A program made the translations under genes and the position numbers. A DNA stretch of 64,000 nt, taken from Oscillospiraceae bacterium (lineage in GTDB: Bacteria; Bacillota; Clostridia; Saccharofermentanales; Saccharofermentanaceae). Positions 32,436 to 42,245 of this stretch are shown here, piece by piece. The number at the start of each line of letters is the position of its first letter. Within the stretch, counting starts at the first letter, position 1. A model generated the notes under the pieces. That model saw only the letters and a program-made list of their open reading frames with translations, did not search any database and was not told where the DNA came from. The stretch lies in NCBI GenBank assembly GCA_902775565.1, contig CACYMP010000006.1:1-64000 (forward strand), given 5' to 3'.

Positions 32436-33803
32436 ATGGCAGACAAAGCAAAGAGAATTTTTCTGACGGAAGATGAGATGCCGAAGCAGTGGTATAACGT
32501 CCGTGCGGACATGAAGATCAAGCCCGCACCGTTGATCCATCCCGGCACGCATGAGCCTCTTACTGTTGAGCAGATGTCACCTATCTTCTGCGAGGAGCTC
32601 TGCAAGCAGGAATTAGACAACGATACACGTTACATTGATATTCCTGATGAAGTTCTCGAGTTCTACAAGATCTTCAGACCTTCACCTCTGATCCGTGCTT
32701 ACCAGCTCGAAAAAGAGCTCGGTACGCCCGCTCACATCTACTACAAATTCGAGGGAAACAACACATCCGGTTCCCACAAGCTCAACTCTGCTGCAGCGCA
32801 GGTCTACTACGCAAAGAAGCAGGGTCTTGATTCCATCACGACCGAGACCGGTGCAGGCCAGTGGGGAACGGCTCTTGCAATGGCAAGCGCATTCTTCCAT
32901 ATCCCGCTCACCGTTTACATGGTTAAGTGCTCCTACGAGCAGAAGCCTTTCAGAAAGTCCGTTATCCAGTCATTCGGAGCTGATATCATTCCTTCACCTT
33001 CCGATACGACCGAAGTAGGACGCCAGATCCTCGCCAAGTTCCCCGGAACAGGCGGATCATTAGGATGCGCTATCTCCGAGGCTGTCGAGAAGGCAACTCA
33101 TACTCCCAACAGCAGATATGTATTGGGCTCCGTTCTTAATCAGGTCCTCCTCCACCAGTCCATCATCGGTGAAGAGGCTTATATCCAGATGGAGAAGGCC
33201 GGAGAGTATCCTGACATCGTAATCGGATGTGCAGGCGGCGGATCCAACCTGGGCGGCATCATGTCGGCATTCATGAGAGACAAGCTCACAGGCAAGAAGG
33301 ATCCTGAGATCATCGCTGTAGAGCCTGCTTCCTGCCCTTCACTTACAAGGGGAAGATTTGCATACGATTTCTGCGACACCGGTCACGTCTGCCCGCTCGG
33401 CAAGATGTACACATTGGGTTCTGAGTTCATGCCTTCACCTTCACATGCAGGCGGTCTGAGATATCACGGTATGTCTCCTATCGTTTCCCAGCTCTATCAC
33501 GACGGATACATGAGAGCTGTCGCTGTCGAGCAGACAAAGGTTTTCGAGGCTGCTACTCTCTTTGCAAGAACAGAGACGATCCTTCCTGCGCCTGAGTCTT
33601 CACACGCTATCCGCGCCGCTATCGACGAGGCTCTTAAGTGCAAGGAGACGGGCGAAGCCAAGACGATCCTGTTCAACCTCACAGGTACCGGTTACTTCGA
33701 TATGACTGCATATCAGGCATATCACGACGGTAAGATGTCTGACATCATCCCGACTGATGAGGACCTTGAGAAGGGCTTCGCTACTATTCCTAACGTTGAG
33801 TAA
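32436..33803 (+). CDS. trpB: TrpB2-type tryptophan synthase beta chain, 455 aa
   Basis: It is a PLP enzyme with SGSHKLNSAAAQ (Schiff-base Lys) and CAGGGSNLGG (phosphate loop). The 455-residue length, the N-terminal extension and the RPSPLIRAYQLE region identify the TrpB2 branch, which works without TrpA and joins indole with serine to give tryptophan. No trpA or other trp gene is adjacent, so it probably salvages indole. The Trp T-box upstream ties it to tryptophan supply. AAAGGAGCCC precedes the ATG. Confidence 0.9.
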   Translation: MADKAKRIFLTEDEMPKQWYNVRADMKIKPAPLIHPGTHEPLTVEQMSPIFCEELCKQELDNDTRYIDIPDEVLEFYKIFRPSPLIRAYQLEKELGTPAHIYYKFEGNNTSGSHKLNSAAAQVYYAKKQGLDSITTETGAGQWGTALAMASAFFHIPLTVYMVKCSYEQKPFRKSVIQSFGADIIPSPSDTTEVGRQILAKFPGTGGSLGCAISEAVEKATHTPNSRYVLGSVLNQVLLHQSIIGEEAYIQMEKAGEYPDIVIGCAGGGSNLGGIMSAFMRDKLTGKKDPEIIAVEPASCPSLTRGRFAYDFCDTGHVCPLGKMYTLGSEFMPSPSHAGGLRYHGMSPIVSQLYHDGYMRAVAVEQTKVFEAATLFARTETILPAPESSHAIRAAIDEALKCKETGEAKTILFNLTGTGYFDMTAYQAYHDGKMSDIIPTDEDLEKGFATIPNVE

Positions 33804-33834
33804 TTTCTTTTGATCCTTGTGATTTTGTTTTCGC

Positions 33835-33870
33835 CCCCGGATGCCGGAATGGTGTCCGGGGACTTTTTTT
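33835..33870 (+). terminator. intrinsic terminator after trpB2
   Basis: CCCCGGA (33835-33841) pairs with TCCGGGG (33855-33861), followed by ACTTTTTTT. Confidence 0.8.
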
Positions 33871-33930
33871 ATCTTTTTTTAAGTTTATAATATTAGAAAG
33901 GGTAAATTTAGGAGTATTGGGGCAGCAGTA

Positions 33931-35682
33931 GTGGAAAAGAAAAAGACGTTTTTCTCATCTATAAGCACCAAGTTGGTATTGCTCATAGTTATAGGCACAT
34001 TCGCACTCGCAGTATGTCTGCTGACGATCTGCGTGCTGCTGACCGGACGTATACTCACGAAGAATGCCGCCACCCAGATGAACCTGTTCTGCGAGGAGCG
34101 CGGCAATGACCTTGATACCGATCTTCTAAGGATCGAGGATGCCGTAGGATCGCTCTCGAAATGGACCAAAAACAAGATCCCTGATGTTAAGACTATCTCG
34201 GAAGACAAGGTGCTTCGTGACGGTATAGTCAGAGAGGCTGATGACCTTATCCGTTACATGACCGAACATAATGATTTCATACAGGGCGCATATATTCATT
34301 ACACCCTTGATGTTACGGGCGCTACAAAGAACGACGAAGGCGTATACTACACCCGTGATGAGAACGGAAAGTTCATGATAATCCCTTTTTCCCAGGAAGA
34401 AATAGAAAAAGACCCTGTCGCGGAATACTGGTATTACGGACCGATCAAGAGCGGGAAGGCTGTATGGACAAAGCCTTACTTTGATCTCAGCGTGGAGGAT
34501 TATCTCATCTCGTATATTGAGCCGATCTTTGTTGAGGATACCCCCGTAGCGATAATCGGGATCGACATCAGCTTTACCAGGCTTCTTAAATGGGTAGCCA
34601 CATATAAGTATAACGAGACCGGCTATATGTATCTTAAGGCCGGAGACGGAACCGCCCATTACCACCTGGATGACCTTGTTTCCGGAAAGATGCACAGTGA
34701 TGCCGAAGATCACGTGGTCGAGAACGGGGATCTCATGAAGGCAGAATCGACCGGCGATTCACTCATCCGCTGTTTTTTCCGTAATACAGACCGTGTAATG
34801 GTCTTTGTCACATTGCGTAACGGCATGAAATTCGTTCTTTGCGACAGCTACAGCGATATATTCAATGAAAGAGACAGAGCAGCCCTCCTCATGGGTCTGG
34901 TGTCTGTCGGACTGACGATCGCGGGCGCTGCGGTAGCGGCGATCATGGCTTCGCGCATAACGAATCCTCTGACAAAGCTTACCGCCGCCGCAGAGCAGAT
35001 AAGCACCGGCAATTACGATGTTGTACTCCCTCCTGAAAAGGGCGATGAGGTCGGAGACCTGTCCAAGGCATTCAGGATCGCTATCGATAAGATACGCGCA
35101 AGGGCTGAGGATAACAGGTTGAGGATGGCGCAGAATGCTCTGGAGATTAAGAAACAGAAGAGCGATCTTGTCATCATGAGAGACCTCGCATATATCGATT
35201 CCCTGACAAAGGTCAAGAACAAGACCGCTTACGAAGATACCATCGGCTTTATCGATGAGCAGATCAGGTCAGGAACCGCGGAATTCGCTGTTGTCATGTG
35301 CGACCTTAACTTCCTGAAGAATATCAACGACAGCCTTGGCCACCAGGCAGGCGACGATATGATCAAAAAAGCGGCTGGAATTCTTTGCCAGGCATTCCCG
35401 ATGAGTACAGTATTCAGGATCGGCGGAGATGAATTCGTAGTGCTTCCCGGCGGTGTGGATTATGCCAAGATAAACGAGAAGCTTGAGACATTAAATATGC
35501 TCCTGGAGCAGCAGAACAACGCTTCCGAAGAGTCGGAGCGCGTCTCTCTGGCTGTTGGAAGCGCAATATATGACCGTGAAAAAGACCATTCATACAAAGA
35601 CGTTTTCAACAGAGCGGACAAGCTCATGTATGAGCATAAGCAGCTGATACACAAAGAATCGGGATATTCCGGACGGCAGTGA
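33931..35682 (+). CDS. Cache-HAMP-GGDEF diguanylate cyclase, 583 aa
   Basis: An N-terminal membrane helix (about residues 14-38), an extracytoplasmic Cache-like sensor (40-295), a second helix (about 305-328), a HAMP linker (SRITNPLTKLTAAAEQISTG), a coiled coil and a GGDEF domain with an intact GGDEF at residues 498-502. It should bind a ligand outside the cell and make cyclic di-GMP inside. The start is GTG; a TTTAGGAGT stretch lies about 20 bases upstream, further than usual, so initiation may be weak. TATAAT at 33885-33890 is a candidate -10. Confidence 0.85.
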   Translation: MEKKKTFFSSISTKLVLLIVIGTFALAVCLLTICVLLTGRILTKNAATQMNLFCEERGNDLDTDLLRIEDAVGSLSKWTKNKIPDVKTISEDKVLRDGIVREADDLIRYMTEHNDFIQGAYIHYTLDVTGATKNDEGVYYTRDENGKFMIIPFSQEEIEKDPVAEYWYYGPIKSGKAVWTKPYFDLSVEDYLISYIEPIFVEDTPVAIIGIDISFTRLLKWVATYKYNETGYMYLKAGDGTAHYHLDDLVSGKMHSDAEDHVVENGDLMKAESTGDSLIRCFFRNTDRVMVFVTLRNGMKFVLCDSYSDIFNERDRAALLMGLVSVGLTIAGAAVAAIMASRITNPLTKLTAAAEQISTGNYDVVLPPEKGDEVGDLSKAFRIAIDKIRARAEDNRLRMAQNALEIKKQKSDLVIMRDLAYIDSLTKVKNKTAYEDTIGFIDEQIRSGTAEFAVVMCDLNFLKNINDSLGHQAGDDMIKKAAGILCQAFPMSTVFRIGGDEFVVLPGGVDYAKINEKLETLNMLLEQQNNASEESERVSLAVGSAIYDREKDHSYKDVFNRADKLMYEHKQLIHKESGYSGRQ

Positions 35683-35798
35683 TCCGACCTTCCGTAACAT
35701 AAAACGCTTTTCTTTTTATTTTATTTGAGGTTTTTTCATTTTTTGCTTTTTAAAATCTCCTCTGAGTGTATAATCTCGTATTGTTTTGGAGGCGCAAT

Positions 35799-37172
35799 AT
35801 GAGTAAAAGTTCCGGCGGTATCCGGGTAATCGATGAGAAGACTCCGCTGTTCATGATCGCGGGGCCGATGTTCCTGGAGCTTCTCCTGAACATCCTTCTC
35901 AACAACGTGGACACTCTGATGCTGAGCCGCTATTCCGAGAATTCGGCCGGCGCGGTCGGCAACGCCAATCAGGTGATGTTCCTTTTCATCATCATGTTCA
36001 ACATCATCGCGACCGCAATATCCGTAGTGGTCGCGCAGTATCTCGGCGCGAAAAAATACGATGAGATGGATAAGATCTATACACTGGCACTCATTGTAAA
36101 CCTTGTATTCGGAATAGTTCTTTCATCCCTGCTTGTTCTCGGAAAAGGCCTCATAACGTCATTCCTCAATGTCTCGGAGGGAATGCTTCCGGATGTGCAC
36201 ACGTATCTCAATATAGTCGGAGGCGGGCTTTTCCTGCAGGCCGGATATAACGTAATGCTCCAGATCCTGCGCTGCAACGGTTATACCAAGATAGGCATGA
36301 TCATTTCGGTCATAATCAACCTGATAAATATCGGCGGCAATTATATGTTCCTGTTCGGTCCCCTCAAACATCTGAATCTGGGCGTTGCCGGCGTCGGTAT
36401 TTCCACCGTGACTGCAAGAGTGATCGCGCTGATCTGCGCGCTTTTGTTCTTCTACAGAAAGAAGATAGGAAAGATCAGCCTGAAGCTTTTGACACCGTTC
36501 CCGGGCAAGATGCTGTGGAAGATGATAAGGATCGGCCTGCCTTCCGCGGGCGAAAACTTTGCTTACAGCATGTACCAGCTGGTGCTCCTGTCTTTCGTTA
36601 ACCCTATGGGTGACGATTCGGTCAACGCGCGTGTCTTCTGCAACTCACTCATCTCGTTCTCGATGGTCTTTTCAAATGCGAGCGCCATGGCGACCCAGAT
36701 AATCACGGGACACTTGGTCGGCGCGGGAAAAGAAGAGGCGGCATACAAGAGGGTGTTCTCAACACTCAAGCTCACACTTCCCATAACCGTGTTGATCTCT
36801 GTCGCCAACTGGCTCCTTTCGCCGTTCACACTGAGGATCTTTACGAAAAATGAGGCGATAATACAGCTCGGCTTCATGATAATGGCGGTGGATGTCTTCC
36901 TCGAGATCGGCAGATGCCTTAACATGACTGTCGTAAGCAGCCTCAAAGCCGCGGGAGATTATATCTATCCGCTCATAGTCGGTCTTATCACCATGGTGCT
37001 GCTCGGAGCCGTAGGAGGGTACTGCTACGGAGTGGTTTTGGGTTTTGGTGTGGCAGGCATCTTCGCAGGCACCGCTTCGGATGAGTGCATAAGAGGCCTT
37101 ATCGTTCTCGATCACTGGCGCCGCCGCAAATGGTTCGGCAAAAAGGTCGTTGATAGCGATGAAGATAAATAG
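35799..37172 (+). CDS. MATE-family efflux transporter, 457 aa
   Basis: Twelve hydrophobic helices with the MATE opening FMIAGPMFLELLLNILLNNVDTLMLSRYS. It differs from the MATE pump at 28920 throughout, so the two are not a recent duplication. The start at 35799 follows TTGGAGGCGCAAT; the longer frame from 35766 has none. Substrate unknown. It has a TATAATC box at 35769-35775, and no adjacent regulator. Confidence 0.88.
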   Translation: MSKSSGGIRVIDEKTPLFMIAGPMFLELLLNILLNNVDTLMLSRYSENSAGAVGNANQVMFLFIIMFNIIATAISVVVAQYLGAKKYDEMDKIYTLALIVNLVFGIVLSSLLVLGKGLITSFLNVSEGMLPDVHTYLNIVGGGLFLQAGYNVMLQILRCNGYTKIGMIISVIINLINIGGNYMFLFGPLKHLNLGVAGVGISTVTARVIALICALLFFYRKKIGKISLKLLTPFPGKMLWKMIRIGLPSAGENFAYSMYQLVLLSFVNPMGDDSVNARVFCNSLISFSMVFSNASAMATQIITGHLVGAGKEEAAYKRVFSTLKLTLPITVLISVANWLLSPFTLRIFTKNEAIIQLGFMIMAVDVFLEIGRCLNMTVVSSLKAAGDYIYPLIVGLITMVLLGAVGGYCYGVVLGFGVAGIFAGTASDECIRGLIVLDHWRRRKWFGKKVVDSDEDK

Positions 37173-37243
37173 CGAACGGATCGTTTTACCGCAGACTGTA
37201 TAGAGGATGTCAGACCGGTTGTAATGGCAATTAAGCAATGTGT

Positions 37244-37249
37244 TATACT
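37244..37249 (+). promoter_or_regulatory. extended -10 box of a probable leaderless transcript
   Basis: TGTTATACT (TG-N-TATACT, -10 at 37244-37249) is followed by 8 bases and then the ATG at 37258. There is no Shine-Dalgarno sequence. Confidence 0.5.
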
Positions 37250-37257
37250 GATGCCAA

Positions 37258-38982
37258 ATGCAGCAAATAAAGACACAGAATTCAATAAAAACGCCTAAAG
37301 AACGAAAATTGTTTTTGGGGCTTTTATACTGGATATCTTTTTTTGCTGTCTTTTGCTTTATCTTATGGAAATGCAGATACGGTTTTGCAAATGTTGATGA
37401 AGCATTCTATCTCACGGTTCCATATAGGTTGTGCCGCGGAGACAATCTGTTATTGCACGAGTGGCATGTGTCCCAATTATCCGGTTTTTTGCTTTATCCG
37501 GCAGTCCGCCTTTATTTGCTGATCAATGGCAGCACAGAGGGTATTTTCCTTTTTTTCAGATATCTGTTTGTTTTCGTTTGGACAACAGCATCGGTATTCA
37601 TCTACATAAGGCTCAGAGCATTTTCTCAAACAGGCAGTAAGTTAGCTGCGCTGGCATTATTGATCTATGCTCCGTATGGAATTATGGCATTGAGTTATAA
37701 TTCGCTCGGCATTATCTGTCTGTTGAGCAGTTGTTCTATAATCGCAACCGCAAAATCCCATTTAAGGCTCAGTTATCTGTTTTCCGGATTGCTGTTTGCG
37801 GGCGCGGTCTTGTGTTGTCCTCATCTGTTGATCCTGTATCTCGGTTTTACGATAGTATCTGTCTGTTTTATGGTTAAGCACAAAAAAGGTGCATTTTTGC
37901 TTTGGCTCTGGAACAGTATAGGCTGTCTCATATTATTGATCCTGTTTTGTGTTTTCCTGTTTTCAAGACATGCAACACTTAAGGATATCCTTTCTGTTCT
38001 TCCGCTGATACTGAATGATCCGAAGCATACCCAGCCATCTTTTTTCCAGCATCTGATCTCATTTTTCTTGAGCATAATAAATTGCAATGATTTTTCTCCT
38101 TATTGTTTGGCATTGTTATTGGTTGTGATATTGTTCTCCGTTTTGAAAAAGGAAAAGACATTATGTTTAATTACAACCTGCATTTTATGTTTGATCATAG
38201 GATTAGGATTCTATAAAGAGATTTACCCCAATTATCTTATGTTCCCGATCGGGTTGGTTGCACCGTTTTGTGCATTGAATTGCAAAGACGAAAAAGTAAG
38301 GGTACCTTTCTTTGCTATATGGCTGCCGGGTTTGATCTACTCGATGTGTATATTCTGGTCATCAAATCAAAGATTCTATGCTGTTTCAAACGCTTCTACC
38401 GTGATGGCGGTATCCGGTATCGTCATCCTGTTTGCAGCATTCCCGAATCTTGTGGAGATGAAAACCCCTGTGATGATCAAATCCTTTGTTTGTGTTATAA
38501 CAGCAGCTCTGTTATTGATCATGCAGTTTACCGGTGAATTATATGCCAGGTATTCTTGTGTCCAATGGGAGAGTGGTGTCATGGAAGCCCAAACTGTAGC
38601 TGCAGATTCAGGAGCGGAAAAAGGGATAATCATGACACAGCCGCAACGTGATTACTATTACCAAATGTCTGATGACGTATCTTATATAAAAAACCGTTCC
38701 AAAATCAGAAAAGTTCTGTTTTTCTCAAACAATACAATGTTGTACATAATGGCCGAATTGGATATGGCTACATATTCGGCGTGGTTATCCGGTGTAAATC
38801 AGAACAGCCTTGACCGACTTGATCAATACTATGAACTTTTCCCGGACAAAAGGCCGGATGGCATATATGTTAATGCGATGTTTGAAGAATACATTGACCA
38901 TTTTATTAAACAGGGATACCGGAAAGAACTCCTTCCATCAGGGGCTTATTTTCTGACGAAAACATCTGACGAGAAAGAATAA
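37258..38982 (+). CDS. multi-spanning membrane protein, GT-C-like glycosyltransferase candidate, 574 aa
   Basis: About eleven to twelve hydrophobic helices are followed by a C-terminal soluble part (residues 445-574). The first loop reads NVDEAFYLTVPYRLCRGDNL, an acidic DE pair in the position where GT-C transferases (PMT/ArnT-like) bind metal and lipid-linked sugar. The C-terminal part may recognise the acceptor. Codon use is clearly more AT-rich (frequent TTA, ATA, TTT) than in its neighbours, suggesting transfer from another host. No ribosome site precedes the start. Confidence 0.7.
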   Translation: MQQIKTQNSIKTPKERKLFLGLLYWISFFAVFCFILWKCRYGFANVDEAFYLTVPYRLCRGDNLLLHEWHVSQLSGFLLYPAVRLYLLINGSTEGIFLFFRYLFVFVWTTASVFIYIRLRAFSQTGSKLAALALLIYAPYGIMALSYNSLGIICLLSSCSIIATAKSHLRLSYLFSGLLFAGAVLCCPHLLILYLGFTIVSVCFMVKHKKGAFLLWLWNSIGCLILLILFCVFLFSRHATLKDILSVLPLILNDPKHTQPSFFQHLISFFLSIINCNDFSPYCLALLLVVILFSVLKKEKTLCLITTCILCLIIGLGFYKEIYPNYLMFPIGLVAPFCALNCKDEKVRVPFFAIWLPGLIYSMCIFWSSNQRFYAVSNASTVMAVSGIVILFAAFPNLVEMKTPVMIKSFVCVITAALLLIMQFTGELYARYSCVQWESGVMEAQTVAADSGAEKGIIMTQPQRDYYYQMSDDVSYIKNRSKIRKVLFFSNNTMLYIMAELDMATYSAWLSGVNQNSLDRLDQYYELFPDKRPDGIYVNAMFEEYIDHFIKQGYRKELLPSGAYFLTKTSDEKE

Positions 38983-39138
38983 AAGACACGATTGCGTATC
39001 GCAGATGACGGTTAAGCTGAAATAATCCATGTAAACTGATAGATTTTGTCGGTCTTTCAAACTCCAATAAGTATATATAGTTAAAATAGAGAAGACTGTC
39101 ATACAGCGGACAGTTGATTTATGGCTATTGGAGGCATT

Positions 39139-41061
39139 ATGAAGAAGAATCTGCAGAAAATCTTCGCGTTGGGCATGGGCCTTACGATGATCTTCGCCCA
39201 GTGCGGCTGCAAGGCCGGCGCAAAAGTGGAGCCGTCGAGATCCTTTGGACCTGACGAAGTTCACACCGACATTCCCGACCTTTGCAAAGTGGTTGCGAGC
39301 AAGGACGGACTTGGCGAGGATGCCATCGTCGGAACATGCTACGGCAGCGACGAAATTACCGATGAGAAGCTCATGCAGCTCGTTACCAAGCATTTCAATG
39401 CGGTAACTCTCGAAAACGAGCTCAAGCCTGATGCAATGTTCGGTTACAATAACGCATCTCCCGCCGCAGGAAGCATCCATAAGGAAGATCTTAACGGCGA
39501 GCAGATCGACGTTCCCACACTCGATCATTCAAGAGCAGACAAGATGCTCGACCAGATCGCAGAGTGGAACAAGAAGAATCCCGATCACAAGATCAGGGTC
39601 AGAGGCCACGTTCTCGTATGGCATTCACAGACACCCGAGTGGTTCTTCCATGAAGGTTATGACAAGACCAAGGATTACGTCTCCAAGGATGTAATGAACA
39701 AGCGTCTCGAGTGGTATATCAAGACAATGCTGACTTACTACACGGGCGAACAGAGCAAGTACAAGGATCTTTTCTACGGCTTTGACGTAGTTAATGAAGC
39801 GATCAGCGACGCAACGGCAACATACCGTACTGACGCAGAACAGGGCGGAGACAAGCTTTCCGATGATACACACGGCTCCAAGTCTTCCTGGTGGAAGGTC
39901 TATGGCAGCAATGAGTACATCATCAACGCTTTCAAGTTCGCGAACAAGTACGCTCCCGCATCACTTGAGCTTTACTACAATGACTACAACGAGTGCGACG
40001 CAAAAAAGCGCGGCGGCATCATCACCCTTATCAATGACGTAAAGGCGGCAGAGGGTACCAGGATCACCGGTTTCGGCATGCAGGGACACTACGGCGTTAA
40101 CGCTCCTTCAGTCTCACAGTTTGAGGAAGCTGCAAGGGAGTACGGTAAGGTTGTCGACAAGGTCATGCTTACCGAGCTTGATATCAAGCCGAGCGCTACC
40201 TTTGACGGTTCCGATGCAAAACTTGCCGATGAGCTCAACCGTGAGGGCGACTACATGGCGCGTCTTTACGACACTGCCAAGACACTCAAAAAGGACGGCA
40301 TCAACTTCTGCGGCATCACATTCTGGGGAGTTATCGATTCTAATTCATGGCTTCAGGATGCCAACAACGTCGGAGGCGCATCTGACGGCAAGATGAAGGT
40401 ATTCCCGCTCCTTTTCGACGGCAATTATCAGGCTAAGCTCACATACTGGGCTTTCGTTGATCCCACTAAGATCGAGCCCGTTGACGCTCTCAAGAGACCT
40501 ACGATCGAGATCAAGCAGGGAACAGTTAACGTTGACGGTGAGATCGATGACGCATGGAAGAACGCTGAGACGGTAAAGCTCGAGATCGTTGTCCAGAGCG
40601 TGGCAGTCACATGCGATGCTAAGCTCCTTTGGGATAAGGATAACCTTTATGTTCTGATGGACGTTAAGGATAAGGTACTTAACGATGCAAGCTCAGACGA
40701 TTACCAGCAGGATTCCATCGAAGTCTTCATCGATGAGGACCACAAGAAGCCTGAATCCTATCAGCCTGACGACAAGCAGTACAGGGTCAGCTACAAGAAC
40801 AAGCTGAGTTTCAACGGCGAAAAGTGCAAGGCCGAGAACATGAAGTCAGCAGTCAAGCTTACTGACGGCGGTTATCTTGTAGAGGCATCCTTCAAGTGGA
40901 CGGACATCACACCTGAGGCGGGCAAGACCGTCATCGGATTGGAGCTCCAGGTCAACGATGCAACCTCTGCGGGTTCACGTTCCGGAACACTTAGCTGGGC
41001 AGACGATACAGGCACGGGTTACATGAACCCTTCTGTATTGGGTAATGCCAAGCTGGTATAA
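39139..41061 (+). CDS. secreted GH10 endo-xylanase with C-terminal CBM9-like domain, 640 aa
   Basis: The N-terminal segment (residues 1-24) is a signal peptide that may be lipidated at Cys22 or Cys24. The GH10 barrel spans about residues 45-450, with acid/base Glu220 in DVVNEAIS and nucleophile Glu346 in MLTELDIK. After a short linker, residues 456-640 (GTVNVDGEIDDAWKNA...WDKDNLYVLMDVKD) match the CBM9 family, which binds the reducing ends of xylan and cellulose chains. It cleaves beta-1,4-xylan outside the cell. TTGGAGGCATT sets the start at 39139. It has its own terminator. Confidence 0.92.
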   Translation: MKKNLQKIFALGMGLTMIFAQCGCKAGAKVEPSRSFGPDEVHTDIPDLCKVVASKDGLGEDAIVGTCYGSDEITDEKLMQLVTKHFNAVTLENELKPDAMFGYNNASPAAGSIHKEDLNGEQIDVPTLDHSRADKMLDQIAEWNKKNPDHKIRVRGHVLVWHSQTPEWFFHEGYDKTKDYVSKDVMNKRLEWYIKTMLTYYTGEQSKYKDLFYGFDVVNEAISDATATYRTDAEQGGDKLSDDTHGSKSSWWKVYGSNEYIINAFKFANKYAPASLELYYNDYNECDAKKRGGIITLINDVKAAEGTRITGFGMQGHYGVNAPSVSQFEEAAREYGKVVDKVMLTELDIKPSATFDGSDAKLADELNREGDYMARLYDTAKTLKKDGINFCGITFWGVIDSNSWLQDANNVGGASDGKMKVFPLLFDGNYQAKLTYWAFVDPTKIEPVDALKRPTIEIKQGTVNVDGEIDDAWKNAETVKLEIVVQSVAVTCDAKLLWDKDNLYVLMDVKDKVLNDASSDDYQQDSIEVFIDEDHKKPESYQPDDKQYRVSYKNKLSFNGEKCKAENMKSAVKLTDGGYLVEASFKWTDITPEAGKTVIGLELQVNDATSAGSRSGTLSWADDTGTGYMNPSVLGNAKLV

Positions 41062-41095
41062 CAACTGAATTACAGACCTTCGTGATATGATTGCG

Positions 41096-41126
41096 CCCCC
41101 GGAAAACTCTTCCGGGGGTTTGCTTT
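41096..41126 (+). terminator. intrinsic terminator after the secreted xylanase gene
   Basis: CCCCCGGAA (41096-41104) and TTCCGGGGG (41110-41118), a perfect 9-bp stem, followed by TTTGCTTTT. Confidence 0.88.
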
Positions 41127-41243
41127 TGGCGGTTGTTTTGTATTTCAAAACGTTTGATTAACTATTTGTAACGGCCTGAAAAGTGCCTTCGGGATGTGAT
41201 AAGATATCCCCAGATAAAAAATCTTTTACGGGAGGCTTACATT

Positions 41244-42173
41244 ATGGAAAAGAAGATGCGTCTTGTTACGAGAAGCGATTTCGATGGTCTTGTCTGTGCC
41301 ATGCTCCTCAGGGAACTGGATATGATAGACGATATTAAGTTCGTTCATCCGAAGGATGTTCAGGACGGTAAAGTTGATATTACCGAGAACGACATAACGA
41401 CAAATCTCCCGTTCGATCCCAGGGTTGGTCTTGCTTTTGACCACCATGAGACCGAGCTTATCAGGACTGATGAGGATGATTTCGGCGAGAAGTTTGTCTG
41501 TGTCGCAGGCGCCAAGTCGGCAGCAAGAGTCGTCTATGAGTTCTACGGCGGTTCTGACAGATTCAAGACAGTAACCGAAGAGATCCTTGATGCGGTAGAT
41601 AAGGGAGACTCAGCTGATTTTACGGTCGATGAGATCCTCAATCCTACAGGCTGGGTGCTTATGGACTTTCTCATGGATGCAAGGACCGGTCTCGGAAGAT
41701 TCCATGATTTCAGGATCTCCAACTACGATCTCATGATGGAGCTCATCAGCTATTGTGTTGACCACTCTATCGATGAGGTCCTTGAGCTTCCTGACGTCAA
41801 GGAGCGTGTTGACCTTTATTTCGAGCAGCAGGAACTTTTCAAGCAGCAGCTCAAGGACAACGTTAAGATCAACGGAAAGGTTGCTGTTTTGGACTTGAGA
41901 CCGCTCGAGACCATTTATGCCGGCAACCGTTTCATGATCTATGCTATGTGGCCTGAGATCGAGATCAGCGTTCACGTCGCGTGGGGCTTCAAGAAGCAGA
42001 ACACCGCGGTCATGATCGGCAAATCTATCGTCAACAAGGCAAGCAAGGTCGATATCGGCGAGCTCTGCTTCTGCTACGGCGGCGGCGGACATGCAAACGC
42101 CGGTACATGCCAGCTCGACAACGACATCGTTGACAAGGAGCTCCCCGGCATTATCGAAAAGCTCAACGAATAA
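41244..42173 (+). CDS. DHH-family phosphoesterase, 309 aa
   Basis: The N-terminal RSDFDGLVCAMLL and FDHHET (DHH motif) bind two Mn2+ ions; the C-terminal FCYGGGGHANAG is the DHHA1 substrate motif. The family contains oligoribonucleases/pAp phosphatases (NrnA), c-di-NMP phosphodiesterases and polyphosphatases; the lack of a sensor domain points to a soluble nuclease or phosphatase but does not decide which. ACGGGAGGCTTAC sets the start at 41244; an earlier in-frame ATG at 41196 has none. Confidence 0.85.
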   Translation: MEKKMRLVTRSDFDGLVCAMLLRELDMIDDIKFVHPKDVQDGKVDITENDITTNLPFDPRVGLAFDHHETELIRTDEDDFGEKFVCVAGAKSAARVVYEFYGGSDRFKTVTEEILDAVDKGDSADFTVDEILNPTGWVLMDFLMDARTGLGRFHDFRISNYDLMMELISYCVDHSIDEVLELPDVKERVDLYFEQQELFKQQLKDNVKINGKVAVLDLRPLETIYAGNRFMIYAMWPEIEISVHVAWGFKKQNTAVMIGKSIVNKASKVDIGELCFCYGGGGHANAGTCQLDNDIVDKELPGIIEKLNE

Positions 42174-42193
42174 ACTGATAACGGATGGTTTTC

Positions 42194-42233
42194 GCCCGCA
42201 GATGAGGTATACTCGTTCTGCGGGCTTTTTATT
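42194..42233 (+). terminator. intrinsic terminator after the DHH gene
   Basis: GCCCGCAG (42194-42201) pairs with CTGCGGGC (42218-42225), followed by TTTTTATTT. The loop contains TATACT (42208-42213), a possible -10 box for the next gene at 42246. Confidence 0.82.
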
Positions 42234-42245
42234 TGGAAACAGACC

